Of a stretch of DNA of 64,000 nt, positions 1 to 11,000 are shown in pieces. The DNA is taken from positions 806,001 to 870,000 of the forward strand of contig NZ_QWGE01000001.1 in assembly GCF_003576375.1 (NCBI RefSeq). The letters are read 5' to 3'. Both the position numbers and the translations under genes were made by a program. Source of the DNA: Pontibacter oryzae (lineage in GTDB: Bacteria; Bacteroidota; Bacteroidia; Cytophagales; Hymenobacteraceae). Position 1 is the first letter of the stretch, and each line of letters opens with the position of its first letter. A model generated the notes under the pieces. That model was not told the DNA's origin, searched no databases, and saw only the letters and a program-made list of their open reading frames with translations.

Positions 1-3000
1 ATCTACAAAGGGCAACTAAAAACCGACCAGGTAGCGCAGTATTACCACGACCTGCGCCACCCGGATTTTAAGTCTGCGCTGGCCGTGGTGCACTCACGCT
101 TCTCCACCAACACCTTCCCGAACTGGAAACTGGCCCAGCCCTTCCGGTTTATTGCCCATAACGGCGAGATCAACACCATCCGGGGAAACGTGAACAAGAT
201 GAAATCGAAAGAGGCGCTGATGCACTCGCCTTTGTTTACAGAAGAGGAACTGAAGTGGCTGCTGCCGGTTACTAACCCCGCCAACTCCGACTCGGCTAAC
301 CTGGATGCCATGGTGGAACTACTAACGCTGGCCGGCCGGCCACTGCCGCACGTAATGATGATGCTGGTACCCGAGGCCTGGCAGGATAACCGCTTCATGG
401 ACCCCTACAAGAAAGCTTTCTATAAGTATCATGCCGCCCTGATGGAGCCCTGGGATGGCCCGGCCGCCCTGTTCTTTACCGACGGCAAGCAGATCGGAGC
501 CACCCTGGACCGCAACGGCCTGCGCCCTGTGCGGTTCTGCGTAACCCGGCAAGGCCGCTTGGTGATGGCCTCAGAAGCCGGAGCCCTACCAGTTAACCCG
601 AAGGATGTAGTGCGCAGGGGCCGTTTGCAACCCGGCAAAATGCTGCTTGCCAACCTGGAGGAGAACCGGATCTACGAAGATGAGGAAATCAAGCAGATGG
701 TTTGCAACGACAAGCCATACTTCGACTGGATTGCCCAGAACCGCATAAAACTGCACCAGCGCCCCGACCCTTCGTTTTGCCTGAACACGGTATCGGCTGA
801 TGAGCTGCGCCTGAAGCAAAAAGCTTACGGCTATACTTCCGAAGACCTGAAGCTGATCATCCGGCCAATGGCTACTACCGGAAAGGAGCCGCTGGGAAGT
901 ATGGGTTCGGACACGCCGCTGGCCGTGCTCTCGCGCCAGAGCCAGCATGTGGCCAACTACTTTAAGCAGCACTTCGCGCAGGTAAGCAACCCGCCGATAG
1001 ACCCGATCCGGGAGCGGCTGGTCATGTCGCTGTTCACGCGCCTGGGCGAGTCGCTGAACGTGCTCGACGAAACGCCGGCGCACACGCGGCAGGTGCATAT
1101 TTCGCACCCCGTGCTCAGCCACAGCGATTTTAACAAGATCATCAACCTGAAATCTGAGGGTTTTGCGCACCATACCATAAACGCCACCTTTGCCACCACG
1201 CACAGCGGTGCGCTGCAGGAGGCTCTGGATGAGATTTGCCAGCAGGCAGAGGCAGCCGTGGCGGCAGGCAACAAGATCCTGATCATCTCTAACCGAAACG
1301 TGGAAGCCACCCGCGCAGCCATCCCTTCGCTGCTGGCCGTGGGCGCGATACACCATCACCTGATCCATAAGCGCATCCGTACCAAAACTGGCCTGGTAGT
1401 AGAGGCAGGCGATGCCTGGGAAACGCACCACTTTGCCACAATCATTGGCTACGGAGCCAGTTGCGTGTACCCATACATGGTTTACGACACCATACAGCAC
1501 CTGCTGGAGCAGAAAAAGCTGGATGTGGCGCAGCCCTTCACCTATTATGCCGATAACTTTATCCAGGCAATCGGTAACGGGCTGCTCAAGATACTTTCCA
1601 AAATGGGCATCAGCACACTGCAGGCTTACCAAAGTGCCCAGATATTTGAGTGCCTCGGCTTTGGCCAGGAAGTGATCCAGAAATGCTTTAAAGGTACGGT
1701 TAGCCGCCTGGAGGGCCTTAATTTTGAGGACCTGGAGCAGGAAGCGCTTATCAAGCACCAGGCCGCCTACCTCGGCGACCAGAAACTGCTGGAAACCGGC
1801 GGCTTTTTCCAGTGGAGAAGAAGCGGCGAAGAGCATTTGCTGCGCCCCGAGATTATACATCTGCTGCAAAAATCAACCCGCCTGAACGACTACGGCCTGT
1901 ACCAGCAATATGCCACGCTCCTGCGCGAGCATCAGCAAAAAGCCATTACACTACGCCATTTGTTTGAGTTCAGGAAGCGCCAGTCGGTGCCGCTGGAGGA
2001 GGTAGAGCCCGTGGAAAGTATACTGAAGCGCTTTGCCACAGGGGCCATGTCTTTTGGCTCGCTGTCGCATGAGGCGCACAGCACGCTGGCCATTGCCATG
2101 AACCGCATCGGGGGCAAGAGCAACAGCGGCGAGGGCGGCGAAGACGAGGCCCGCTACATTGTTAAAGAAAACGGCGACTCGGAGCGCTCCGCCATTAAAC
2201 AGGTTGCCTCAGGCCGCTTTGGCGTTACCAGCCATTACCTCTCCAATGCCGATGAGATACAGATAAAGATAGCCCAAGGTGCCAAACCAGGCGAGGGCGG
2301 CCAGCTGCCGGGCCACAAGGTAGACCACTGGATTGCCCGCGTGCGCCATTCTACCCCGGGCGTTGGCTTAATATCGCCGCCGCCGCACCACGACATTTAC
2401 TCTATCGAGGATTTAAAGCAGCTAATCTACGACCTGAAGAACGCTAACCCGCAGGCCCGGATAAACGTGAAGCTGGTGGCTGAGGCCGGCGTGGGCACCA
2501 TTGCCGCTGGCGTAGCCAAAGCCAAAGCCGATGCCATTATGATTTCGGGTGCCGATGGAGGCACGGGTGCCAGCCCGCTCAGTTCTATCCGTCATGCCGG
2601 CCTGCCCTGGGAGATTGGCCTGGCCGAAGCGCACCAAACGCTGGTGAAAAACAACCTCCGCAGCCGCGTGGTGCTGCAAACCGATGGCAAGCTGATGACC
2701 GGCTACGACCTGGCCGTGGCTACCCTGTTAGGTGCCGAGGAGTTTGGCGTGGCCACCGCCGCCTTGATTGCCGAAGGCTGCATTATGATGCGCAAGTGCC
2801 ACCTGAACACCTGCCCGGTGGGCATTGCCACGCAAAACCCGGAACTACGTCAGTTATTTACCGGCGAGCCGGAGCACGTGGTTACCCTGTTCCGGTTTAT
2901 GGCCGAGGAACTGCGCGAGATCATGGCCTCGCTGGGTTTCAGAAGTATAAACGAGATGGTGGGCCAGCCGCAGGTGCTGAAAGTGCGCAACGACCTGAAC

Positions 3001-3903
3001 CACTGGAAACTTAAAAACCTGAACTTCGATCCGATCCTACATAAAGAGGTGGTTCCGAATAACGTGGGTATCTACAACCAGATACACCAGGAGCACGACA
3101 TCGAGCAGGTGCTGGACCGCAGGCTGATCCGTGACTTTAATAAAGGTAAAACCGGGGAGCTCAATTACCGCATCATCAACGTGGACCGCTCAGTCGGTGC
3201 CATGCTGTCTAACAAGGTATCGCTGAAGTATGGGAAAAACGGATTGCCTGCTGATAGCTTTTATGCCACGTTCCGGGGCTCGGCCGGGCAGACCTTTGGC
3301 GGCTTTTTAGCGCCGGGGCTCACGTTCCATCTCATCGGCGAAGCCAACGATTACTTGGGAAAAGGCCTCTCTGGCGGTAAACTCATACTACAGCCGTTTG
3401 ATGGCTCTACCTACGCCCCGCACGAGAACATCATCACCGGAAACGTGGCCCTGTATGGCGCTACCTCGGGCACAGCCTATATCAACGGCATGGCCGGCGA
3501 GCGTTTTGCCGTGCGCAACTCGGGTGCAGAGGCTGTGGTAGAGGGCATCGGCGACCACGGTTGTGAGTACATGACCGGCGGTAAAGTGCTTATACTTGGC
3601 GCAGTGGGCAAAAACTTTGCAGCAGGCATGAGCGGCGGCATGGCCTTTATCTACGACTCGGCCAACAGCTTTGCAGAGCAGTGCAACCTAGATATGGTAG
3701 ACCTGGAGCAGCCAACAGAAGCCGACCTTCACTGGATTGCTCAGAAACTGGAGGAGCACGCCAAGTATACCGGCAGCACGCAAGCCAGGGAACTACTGCA
3801 AGGCTGGCACGCGCACCAGAAATTCTTCCAGAAGGTGATGCCGCACGACCTGAAAAGAGCCTTGCAACTACAAGAAAGTGAAACGCTAAACGTAATAGCC
3901 TGA
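1..3903 (+). CDS. gltB: Glutamate synthase, large subunit (5'-truncated by window)
   Basis: Catalytic subunit of glutamate synthase, which makes two glutamates from glutamine and 2-oxoglutarate. The reading frame is open from base 1, so the true start and the N-terminal nucleophile Cys of the glutaminase domain lie upstream. The visible 1300 residues hold the rest of the class II amidotransferase domain, the central domain, the FMN-binding synthase domain and the C-terminal beta-helix. The Cys-x5-Cys-x4-Cys motif of the 3Fe-4S cluster is at visible residues 927, 933 and 938. The stop TGA shares one base with the gltD start, so the two subunits are translationally coupled. Length fits a roughly 1500-residue bacterial GltB. 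Confidence 0.97.
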   Translation: MYKGQLKTDQVAQYYHDLRHPDFKSALAVVHSRFSTNTFPNWKLAQPFRFIAHNGEINTIRGNVNKMKSKEALMHSPLFTEEELKWLLPVTNPANSDSANLDAMVELLTLAGRPLPHVMMMLVPEAWQDNRFMDPYKKAFYKYHAALMEPWDGPAALFFTDGKQIGATLDRNGLRPVRFCVTRQGRLVMASEAGALPVNPKDVVRRGRLQPGKMLLANLEENRIYEDEEIKQMVCNDKPYFDWIAQNRIKLHQRPDPSFCLNTVSADELRLKQKAYGYTSEDLKLIIRPMATTGKEPLGSMGSDTPLAVLSRQSQHVANYFKQHFAQVSNPPIDPIRERLVMSLFTRLGESLNVLDETPAHTRQVHISHPVLSHSDFNKIINLKSEGFAHHTINATFATTHSGALQEALDEICQQAEAAVAAGNKILIISNRNVEATRAAIPSLLAVGAIHHHLIHKRIRTKTGLVVEAGDAWETHHFATIIGYGASCVYPYMVYDTIQHLLEQKKLDVAQPFTYYADNFIQAIGNGLLKILSKMGISTLQAYQSAQIFECLGFGQEVIQKCFKGTVSRLEGLNFEDLEQEALIKHQAAYLGDQKLLETGGFFQWRRSGEEHLLRPEIIHLLQKSTRLNDYGLYQQYATLLREHQQKAITLRHLFEFRKRQSVPLEEVEPVESILKRFATGAMSFGSLSHEAHSTLAIAMNRIGGKSNSGEGGEDEARYIVKENGDSERSAIKQVASGRFGVTSHYLSNADEIQIKIAQGAKPGEGGQLPGHKVDHWIARVRHSTPGVGLISPPPHHDIYSIEDLKQLIYDLKNANPQARINVKLVAEAGVGTIAAGVAKAKADAIMISGADGGTGASPLSSIRHAGLPWEIGLAEAHQTLVKNNLRSRVVLQTDGKLMTGYDLAVATLLGAEEFGVATAALIAEGCIMMRKCHLNTCPVGIATQNPELRQLFTGEPEHVVTLFRFMAEELREIMASLGFRSINEMVGQPQVLKVRNDLNHWKLKNLNFDPILHKEVVPNNVGIYNQIHQEHDIEQVLDRRLIRDFNKGKTGELNYRIINVDRSVGAMLSNKVSLKYGKNGLPADSFYATFRGSAGQTFGGFLAPGLTFHLIGEANDYLGKGLSGGKLILQPFDGSTYAPHENIITGNVALYGATSGTAYINGMAGERFAVRNSGAEAVVEGIGDHGCEYMTGGKVLILGAVGKNFAAGMSGGMAFIYDSANSFAEQCNLDMVDLEQPTEADLHWIAQKLEEHAKYTGSTQARELLQGWHAHQKFFQKVMPHDLKRALQLQESETLNVIA

Positions 3904-5360
3904 TGGGACAAGCAGACGGATTTTTGAAATATGACCGGGAGCTGCCTGGCGCACGCGACCCGAAAGAAAGAATAAACGACTCCAACGAAATTTATACTTC
4001 CTTTCCGGAGGAGAAAACAAAGGCACAGGCCGCCCGCTGCATGGACTGCGGTGTGCCTTTCTGCCACAACGGCTGCCCACTCGGCAACCTGATACCAGAT
4101 TTTAACGATGCCGTGTACGAAGGCGAGTGGGAGCGCGCCGCGCAGATACTTTACAGCACCAACAACTTCCCGGAGTTTACGGGCCGCATTTGCCCTGCCC
4201 CCTGCGAGGCTAGCTGCGTGCTGTCGATCAACAAGCCCGCCGTGGCCATTGAGCACATCGAGAAAGCCATCGCCGAGAAGTCTTTCGAGCTGGACCTGGT
4301 GAAACCGCAACCTCCCAAGCACCGCACGGGCAAACGTGTCGCCGTGGTAGGCTCCGGGCCAGCCGGGCTTGCCGCCGCCGCGCAACTGAACCAGGCCGGC
4401 CACGAGGTGCATGTGTACGAGAAGGACGATAAGGCTGGCGGCCTGTTGCGTTACGGCATCCCGGATTTTAAGCTCGAGAAATGGACCATAGACCGCCGCC
4501 TGGCCATACTTGAGGCCGAGGGAATTCACTTTCACCTGGGAGTGGAGATTGGCAAAGACTTCAGCCTCAAAAAACTCCATAGAAAGTATGATTCCGTGCT
4601 CCTCACCATTGGCTCCTCCAAACCGCGCGTGCTCGATATACCCGGCAACCATCTGAAAGGCATTCACTTTGCCATGGATTACCTGACGCAGCATAACCGC
4701 CGCGTGGCCGGGCAAAGTATAGATGCCGCACAAGAACTGGTTGCCGGCGATAAACACGTGCTGGTAGTGGGCGGAGGCGATACCGGCTCCGACTGCGTAG
4801 GCACGGCCAATCGCCAGTTTGCCAAAAGTATAAGCCAGTTGCAGTACCGCAACATGCCCTCCGACATGCGCCTGCCAGACAACCCCTGGCCAGAATGGCC
4901 CATGACCTATACTTCCTCCAGCTCGCATGAGGAAGGCTGCGAGCGCAGTTGGGGCTGGCTAACCAAAGAGTTTATAGGCGACGAGAACGGCTTTGTTAAG
5001 GGCCTGAAGGTAGTGGAACTTGCGTGGAAAAACACGCGGGAGTATGTGGAGAAGCCCGAAAGCGAGAAAGTACTGCCTTGCGACCTGGCCCTAATCGCTA
5101 TTGGCTATGAGCGCCCCATGCACGATGCATTCTTAGCCAGCTTTGAGTTTGATACCGATGCGCGCGGCAACTTTAAGCTACAAGACTGGCAGACAAGTCT
5201 ACCAGGCATTTTCGCAGCCGGCGATGCCTACCGTGGCCAATCGTTGGTAGTATGGGCTATTTCTGACGGGCGCGAAGCGGCACGGGCCATAGATGTGCAC
5301 CTGATGGGCAAATCCGATCTGCCGTCCAAGCAATTATCGCGGGTGATGCTAGAGAGTTAA
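3903..5360 (+). CDS. gltD: Glutamate synthase, small subunit
   Basis: NADPH-dependent electron-input subunit that passes electrons through Fe-S clusters to GltB. The 485 residues match the usual length. N-terminal cysteines at 46, 49, 54 and 58, with a second group at 97, 101 and 105, are the 4Fe-4S ligands of the family. The FAD-binding glycine motif is VAVVGSGPAGL, near residues 146-156. The NADPH-binding motif VVGGGDTGSDC follows. The ATG overlaps the gltB stop (TGATG). A strong inverted repeat directly downstream ends the operon. Confidence 0.97.
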   Translation: MGQADGFLKYDRELPGARDPKERINDSNEIYTSFPEEKTKAQAARCMDCGVPFCHNGCPLGNLIPDFNDAVYEGEWERAAQILYSTNNFPEFTGRICPAPCEASCVLSINKPAVAIEHIEKAIAEKSFELDLVKPQPPKHRTGKRVAVVGSGPAGLAAAAQLNQAGHEVHVYEKDDKAGGLLRYGIPDFKLEKWTIDRRLAILEAEGIHFHLGVEIGKDFSLKKLHRKYDSVLLTIGSSKPRVLDIPGNHLKGIHFAMDYLTQHNRRVAGQSIDAAQELVAGDKHVLVVGGGDTGSDCVGTANRQFAKSISQLQYRNMPSDMRLPDNPWPEWPMTYTSSSSHEEGCERSWGWLTKEFIGDENGFVKGLKVVELAWKNTREYVEKPESEKVLPCDLALIAIGYERPMHDAFLASFEFDTDARGNFKLQDWQTSLPGIFAAGDAYRGQSLVVWAISDGREAARAIDVHLMGKSDLPSKQLSRVMLES

Positions 5361-5376
5361 CTCACAGCTATACTCT

Positions 5377-5427
5377 AAAATCAAAAGCGCAAGGCACACA
5401 ATTTAGTGCCTTGCGCTTTTGATTTTT
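5377..5427. terminator. Bidirectional terminator between gltD and the kinase operon
   Basis: A perfect 21-bp inverted repeat (arms 5377-5397 and 5406-5426) with an 8-nt loop. Runs of A and T on the outer ends let it work for gltD on the plus strand and for the convergent signalling operon on the minus strand. Confidence 0.9.
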
Positions 5428-5433
5428 CAGGGT

Positions 5434-6663
5434 TTATACTTCCAGCGGCAAAGTAGCCTGCTTCAGGTAAACCTCGAAAACAGAGCCCTGGCCTAGCTCG
5501 CTTCTGAGCTCTATGCGGCCATCGCTGTTCTCGACGATCCGCTTCACAATGGTCATGCCTACGCCTGTGCCTTCTGTGTGGTCGTGGAGGCGAGTAAACA
5601 TGCTGAATACCTTTTCGTGGTCCTCCTCTCGAATCCCTAGGCCATTATCCTGTACCGAAAGCACCGTAAACCCATCTGATACATATGTCTTGAGCTTTAC
5701 AACTGGTTTGCGGTCTGGGGACCTATACTTAATGCCGTTTGATACGAGGTTATAGATGATGCTGCGCAGGTTTTTGCGTGAATATAATACTTCCGGCGCC
5801 TCAGAGAAGTCATCGGTAATCTCGGCATCTGTTTCCAGAATCATACACTTGATATTCGATTTAACGTCTTCTAGTATCTCCCGGAAGCTTATTCTATCAC
5901 TTATATCATCTTCTTGATGCTGCAGTCTGGCTACTTCTGTGAGGTCGACCAGCGTATTTTTGAACCGGAAGACCGAGTTATCCACCATATCGAACAGTGA
6001 TTCTATTTCCTCCAACTCCACACAGTTTTCAATCAAAGATTCTCTTAAGGCTTTAATTAACCCCTCAATGTTGATGATAGGCGCTTTTAAATCGTGTGAG
6101 GCCGTATAGACAAAGTTTTCGAGGTCTTTGTTGATGCGGGTAAGCTCTTTGGTGCGCTCTTCTACCCTTTTCTCCAACTCGCGGTTGGCTTGCATGGTAA
6201 GAGCGTTGGCCCGCTCCAGTTCCTTTTTCTGAGTGTAAAGGTTTATAAAGGTTGCCACTTTGGCGCGCGTGATGTAAGGGTGCAGGGGTTTAAAAAGGAA
6301 ATCCACAGCGCCGGCCTCAAAGCCTTCCACCACATGCGAGGATTGCTCTACAATGGCTGTCACAAAAATAACCGGGATGTCTTTAGTCTTTGAGTTATCG
6401 CGCAGGTATCTGGCAACTTCGTAGCCGTTCATGCCGGGCATTTGTACATCAAGTAAAATTAAGGCAAGATCCTCGCGCAGGGCTATTTTGAGCGCCTCTT
6501 CGCCTGAGCTGGCAAAAAGGTAAGAAACGTTATCGCCTTCGCTAAAAAGAAGACTTTCCAGGCTAATAAGGTTTTCGGGCTTATCATCAACTAAGAGCAC
6601 CTTTACTGGGCATGCAGGGTCCAGGGTGAGGGAAGCAGGCTTAGGTTGCTGGTCAATCATCAT
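5434..6663 (-). CDS. Receiver-histidine kinase hybrid (REC-coiled coil-HisKA-HATPase)
   Basis: Soluble sensor kinase with an N-terminal receiver domain (about residues 23-140, phospho-acceptor Asp in the LILLD motif), a coiled coil (about 148-185), a dimerisation domain with phospho-histidine motif ASHDLKAP, and a C-terminal HATPase domain. It has no membrane segment, so it probably takes phosphate from another kinase and re-emits the signal. The ATG at 6663 overlaps the cheB stop by four bases (ATGA). The TTG at 6672 is a less likely start. Last gene of the cheR-cheB operon. Its final codons and stop (GAA GTA TAA) lie on a copy of the window-wide AAGTATA heptamer. Confidence 0.9.
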   Translation of the reverse strand: MMIDQQPKPASLTLDPACPVKVLLVDDKPENLISLESLLFSEGDNVSYLFASSGEEALKIALREDLALILLDVQMPGMNGYEVARYLRDNSKTKDIPVIFVTAIVEQSSHVVEGFEAGAVDFLFKPLHPYITRAKVATFINLYTQKKELERANALTMQANRELEKRVEERTKELTRINKDLENFVYTASHDLKAPIINIEGLIKALRESLIENCVELEEIESLFDMVDNSVFRFKNTLVDLTEVARLQHQEDDISDRISFREILEDVKSNIKCMILETDAEITDDFSEAPEVLYSRKNLRSIIYNLVSNGIKYRSPDRKPVVKLKTYVSDGFTVLSVQDNGLGIREEDHEKVFSMFTRLHDHTEGTGVGMTIVKRIVENSDGRIELRSELGQGSVFEVYLKQATLPLEV

Positions 6664-7226
6664 GTAATCCAAAGTAAAAATTCCTGTATCTTATCCAGAG
6701 TAGCCACACGGCATCCGGGAATGAGTTTCATAGCTGCTTCGGGCATTGTGCTTACTTCTGCCTCGCTGGGGTCTTGCACCAGGGCAACCCCGCCTTTATC
6801 GTGAATATACTTTAGTCCGGCGCTTCCATCTTTGCTGGCTCCGCTAAGCAGTACGCCAACTAACTTCGCCTTGTACGCATCTGCCGCACTCGTAAACGTA
6901 ACGTCGATGGATGGCCGGGAGTAGTTTTCAAGGTCCGACACATCCAGCGAAAAGGTACCGTCTTTCTCGAGCAGCACATGGTAATTAGCGGGTGCCAGGT
7001 ATACTTGGCCTGGCTGCAACGGCATTTTATCCTCTACCTCCTGCACGCCAAGCTGCAGGCGTTTTTCAAAAATGCGTTTTAGGTTGCCTTCTGCGTTACG
7101 CAGCCGGTGCAACACCAGTACAATCGGAAACGGGTACGTGGCAGGCAGTTTTTCAAGTATGCGTAACGATGCTTGTATGCCTCCCCACGAGCCACCTACC
7201 AACACAACCTTTTGGAAGGCTACCAT
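6660..7226 (-). CDS. CheB-type methylesterase domain protein, no receiver domain
   Basis: Catalytic domain of the chemotaxis methylesterase/deamidase CheB, which hydrolyses glutamyl methyl esters on receptors. At 188 residues it lacks the N-terminal receiver of classical CheB. The triad is visible: Ser13 in GGSWGG, His40 in VLVLHR, and Asp133 in LSGASKDGSAGL. It overlaps cheR upstream by one base and the receiver-kinase downstream by four, so all are co-translated. No methyl-accepting receptor is encoded nearby, so the substrate is uncertain. The coiled coil of the neighbouring large kinase is a candidate (inference). Confidence 0.92.
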   Translation of the reverse strand: MVAFQKVVLVGGSWGGIQASLRILEKLPATYPFPIVLVLHRLRNAEGNLKRIFEKRLQLGVQEVEDKMPLQPGQVYLAPANYHVLLEKDGTFSLDVSDLENYSRPSIDVTFTSAADAYKAKLVGVLLSGASKDGSAGLKYIHDKGGVALVQDPSEAEVSTMPEAAMKLIPGCRVATLDKIQEFLLWIT

Positions 7227-8056
7227 CAGCTGGTTTTTCGGTAAATGCGGTTGCTCTTGTCTGCCAGCTGGTACCTGCTGTTTATAACGGATAGCGCCAG
7301 CGTTTCTTTTTTTCCTAGCCCAAGATAACCCAAATCAACCAAGCTTTCATCAAAAAGTTTGAAAACCCGCTCTTGCAGGGCATGGGTAAAGTATATGAGT
7401 ACGTTACGGCAGAGAATAAGGTGGAACTCGTTGAAGGATGAATCCGTGGCTAGGTTGTGTGGGTAAAACACCACGTTTTTCACCAGCGAAGAATCAAACT
7501 TAAGGCTACCATAGTTACTCAGGTAATAACTCGAAAACTCGTTTTTACCGCCGGAGGCGTAGTACCCGGAAGTATAAGCCGCTATGTTTGAGGCCGGAAA
7601 AATTCCCTCTTTTGCCTGCCGCAGCACTTTTTGGTTTACATCGGTTGCGTAAATCTTGGTACGGTCCAGCAAGCCTTCTTCCTTTAAAAGTATGGCCAGC
7701 GAGAAAAGCTCCTCGCCGGTGGAGCAGCCGGCATCCCAGATCTTGATAAATGGATACGTGGAAAGTATGGGCAGCACGTTTTGCCGCAGCGACAAAAAGA
7801 ACGACGGGTCGCGGAACATCTCGGTTACGTTAACAGTGATTTCCTGCAGGAACCCTTCGAAAAAGTAGCTATTGCCCAATACCTGTTGCCGGAGCAAATC
7901 CATACTTGGGATACTATTATTCGCTACAAAGCGCTTGATGCGGCGGTATAGCGATGCCCGGGAATAACCCCTGAAATCGTAGCCATACTGCTGGTGCACC
8001 TTTTCCATCAACTCCTCTGCCTCCTGCTCAAAGAGTGCCTCCTTATCAAGCTTCAT
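7226..8056 (-). CDS. CheR-type protein-glutamate methyltransferase
   Basis: S-adenosylmethionine-dependent methyltransferase of the CheR family, 276 residues, complete. The N-terminal helical domain contains NVTEMFRDPSFF. The SAM-binding motif IWDAGCSTGEE is near residues 106-116, followed by YATDVNQKVL and the LILCRNVLIYF motif typical of CheR. The ATG lies inside the 3' end of the large hybrid kinase (11-base overlap) and the stop touches the cheB start. The tight coupling argues that methylation and demethylation act on a partner in this operon. Confidence 0.93.
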   Translation of the reverse strand: MKLDKEALFEQEAEELMEKVHQQYGYDFRGYSRASLYRRIKRFVANNSIPSMDLLRQQVLGNSYFFEGFLQEITVNVTEMFRDPSFFLSLRQNVLPILSTYPFIKIWDAGCSTGEELFSLAILLKEEGLLDRTKIYATDVNQKVLRQAKEGIFPASNIAAYTSGYYASGGKNEFSSYYLSNYGSLKFDSSLVKNVVFYPHNLATDSSFNEFHLILCRNVLIYFTHALQERVFKLFDESLVDLGYLGLGKKETLALSVINSRYQLADKSNRIYRKTS

Positions 8057-11000
8057 ACAACCACACGCGCATTAACGTCAGCAACTTATCGGTATCAATC
8101 GGTTTTGGGATATAATCAGAAGCACCGGCTTTGATACACTTTTCCTTATCTTCTTTCATGGCTTTGGCGGTGAGAGCAATAATAGGCAGGCGCTTAAACT
8201 GTATATTCTTGCGTATTGTCTTTATCGCTTCTATCCCATCCATCTCAGGCATCATGATGTCCATTAGCACCATGTCTACGCCTGTTTCCGAGTCTAGTTT
8301 CTCCAGAGCCTCCCTGCCATCGTAAGCCACAACCACTTCCATGCCGTGCAACTCCAGTAAGCTACTCAGTGAGTACACGTTACGCACGTCATCATCCACT
8401 ACCAGCACTTTTCTGTTTTTAAGAATTTCTTCCGGCACGTGCAATTTCATCTTAAAATCGTTACCCTGAGGCAGCTTCTGGTTTACCTTGTGCAGGAACA
8501 GCTGCACCTCATCGAGCAGGCGCAGGTACGAGTACTCGTTTTTGATGATGATGGTGTTGGCAAACTCCTTCAGCCTGTTCTCCTCTTCCTCGCTCAGGTC
8601 TTTGCCTGAGTAAATGATGATCGGAATATCGGCCAGGCCTGCCTTAGCCTTCATGGATTTCATGAAGTCGTAGCCATTGGTGCCGGGCAGGTTCAGGTCA
8701 AGTATAATGCAGTCTACTTTCTGTTTGGCCAACACATTTTCTGCCTCCTCGGCGTTATAGGCCGAGGTAGAGCGCATACCGTGCACGAGCAACAGTTCGG
8801 CTACTGCCTTGTTCTCCACCTCATTATCCTCTACAATCAGGATGTTCTCGATGGCTTTTGCGGTGGAGCCAGCTATGGAAGTAAAGGCCTTGTTCAGCAT
8901 TTCCAGCGTTACGGGCTTAGGCAGGTACTCTTCGTGCTCCAGAAATTCGCCGGTTACCTCGCTATCGTACGCCGACATCACGTGCACGTTTACGTGGCGC
9001 AGGTCCTTATCTTCCCGTATTTCGCGCAACACATCCCAGCCGGTAGTGTCTGGCAAATTGATGTCCAGAAGTATGGCATCAGGCTGTTCGGTTTTGGCCA
9101 GGCGCAGGCCGTCAGCTCCGGTATATGCTTTAAAGACTTTAAAATTCTTAGCTGTGGCAAAGTCTGTCAAGATATCGCTAAAGCCTTTGTCATCTTCAAT
9201 AATCAGGATGCGAATATCCTTTTTATTGGTTGGATTTATATTTTGCAGCATGTGCATGGCCGTGTCCGCTTTCGGCTCCTCTGGTGCAGGGGCTGAGGTT
9301 TGTGCTAGGCCGGCAGGCTCATACTTGGGCTGCTGCGGCGCGGGCTGGGCCTGCGGGTGCGGTGTGCGTGGCAAGTATAAGGTAAACGAGCTGCCTACGC
9401 CCACCTCACTTTCCAGTTGCAGCTCGCCGCCAAGCAGCGTTGCCAGCTCCTTGCAGATGGTTAGCCCCAGGCCTGTTCCGCCATACTTGCGCGTGGTAGA
9501 TGAATCAGCTTGCTGAAAGGCCTCAAACACCACGTCCTGCTTCTCCTTAGGAATACCGATGCCATTATCCTTCACAGTAAATGCAATTACGTCGGCATGC
9601 TCTTTCAGTGATTCTGACTTTAACTTCAGGTGGTTATGCGCCGGATAGATGGATAGCTCCACTTCGCCGCCCTCATTGGTAAACTTAATGGCGTTGCCGA
9701 TAAAGTTCTTGAGGATCTGCTCCAACCGGAAGCGGTCTGAGGTAAAGGTATCGAAAGTGCCCGGCGCGATGTGCTGGCTAAAGTGGATGTTCTTTTTCTT
9801 AGCCATTTCGCTGAAAACAGGCTCCAGCTGAATATCGCTAACGTTTATCTCCTCCACTTCCAGCCTAATCATCCCCGACTCTATCTTAGACAGGTCCAGA
9901 ATCTCGTTGATTAGCTTGAGCAGGTCATTGCCGGATCTGTGTATGATCTGGGCATGATCTATCTGCTTTGTGGAGAGCGTGTTCTCGTTGTTATCCGCCA
10001 GCAGCCTCGAAAGTATAAGTATGCTGTTGAGCGGTGTGCGCAGTTCGTGGCTCATGTTGGCCAGGAAGTCGCTTTTATACTTGCTCACTGTCTCTACCTG
10101 GTTTATCTTGAGCTCGATGGCCTGTCTGGCATCTTCCAGGGCATTGTTCTTGCTGCGCAGGGCCTCGTACTGTTCTTCCAGAAGCTGCGCTTTTTCCTCC
10201 AGTTCCGAGTTTTTCTCCTGCAGTTCTTCCTGGTTTACGCGCAGCTCCTCTTCCGATGCTTTCAGTTCTGCGTTTAGCTGGCGAAGTTCTTCCTGCTGCG
10301 TTTCCAGCTCTTCGGCTTGGTTTTGGGTTTCGTAAAGCAACTCCTGCGTTTGGATATGGGCCTTTAAGGTATGCACCATCACGGACACACGCTCTGTAGC
10401 AGCCTGGAAAAACTGCTGGTGTAAGTCTGTGTACTGCTTGCGCGAGCACAGCTCAATAGCGCCCACGGTGTTATCCGTAAATTGCAGCGGAAGTATAATT
10501 ATATTTGCCGGGTCGCTTTCTGAAAGGCCGGTTTTTAACGTGAGGTGCGTATCCGCCACATCCTGCAGAAGTTTGGTCTTGCGCTCGCTCACGGCCTGGC
10601 CCACTATGCCCACGCCAACCTCAAAAGCCTGCAGTTGCGAGGTACTGTACTGCACGCCATAGCTGGCTTCCGGGCTTAACCTATGGCCATCCTTAAGTAA
10701 GTAGAAGATGCCCGCCTCCGAACCTGTGTAGTTGCACATAAAGGCAATAACCTTCTCCGATACTTGCTCCAACGCCGACTCGCCCGCAATCAGGTTGTTA
10801 AGCTCCGAAACACCTGCCAGCACCCAACCGCGGTTTGCGTTCTCCGTGGTAAAGCGCTGCAGGTTGTCTTTCATGTCTTTGATGGCGTAGCTCAGCACAT
10901 CCTCGCTGCTTTGCACCTCCACATCCACATCGTAACGCCCTTCACCAATAGCCTGCGCCACTTTAGAGAGCGATACGTTCTTGTTTAACACACCCCTGAA

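Noticed and set aside
586..1869. Long open frame (427 codons) antisense to gltB
   Set aside because: It lies entirely opposite a strongly conserved gene and its product has no family features. GC-rich codon structure of gltB creates it.
3741..4928. 395-codon open frame antisense to gltB/gltD
   Set aside because: Shadow of the conserved gltD frame; no start context or family resemblance.
8781..9516. Overlapping open frames on the plus strand within the hybrid kinase
   Set aside because: Low-complexity Ser-rich products mirror the antisense of receiver-domain codons.
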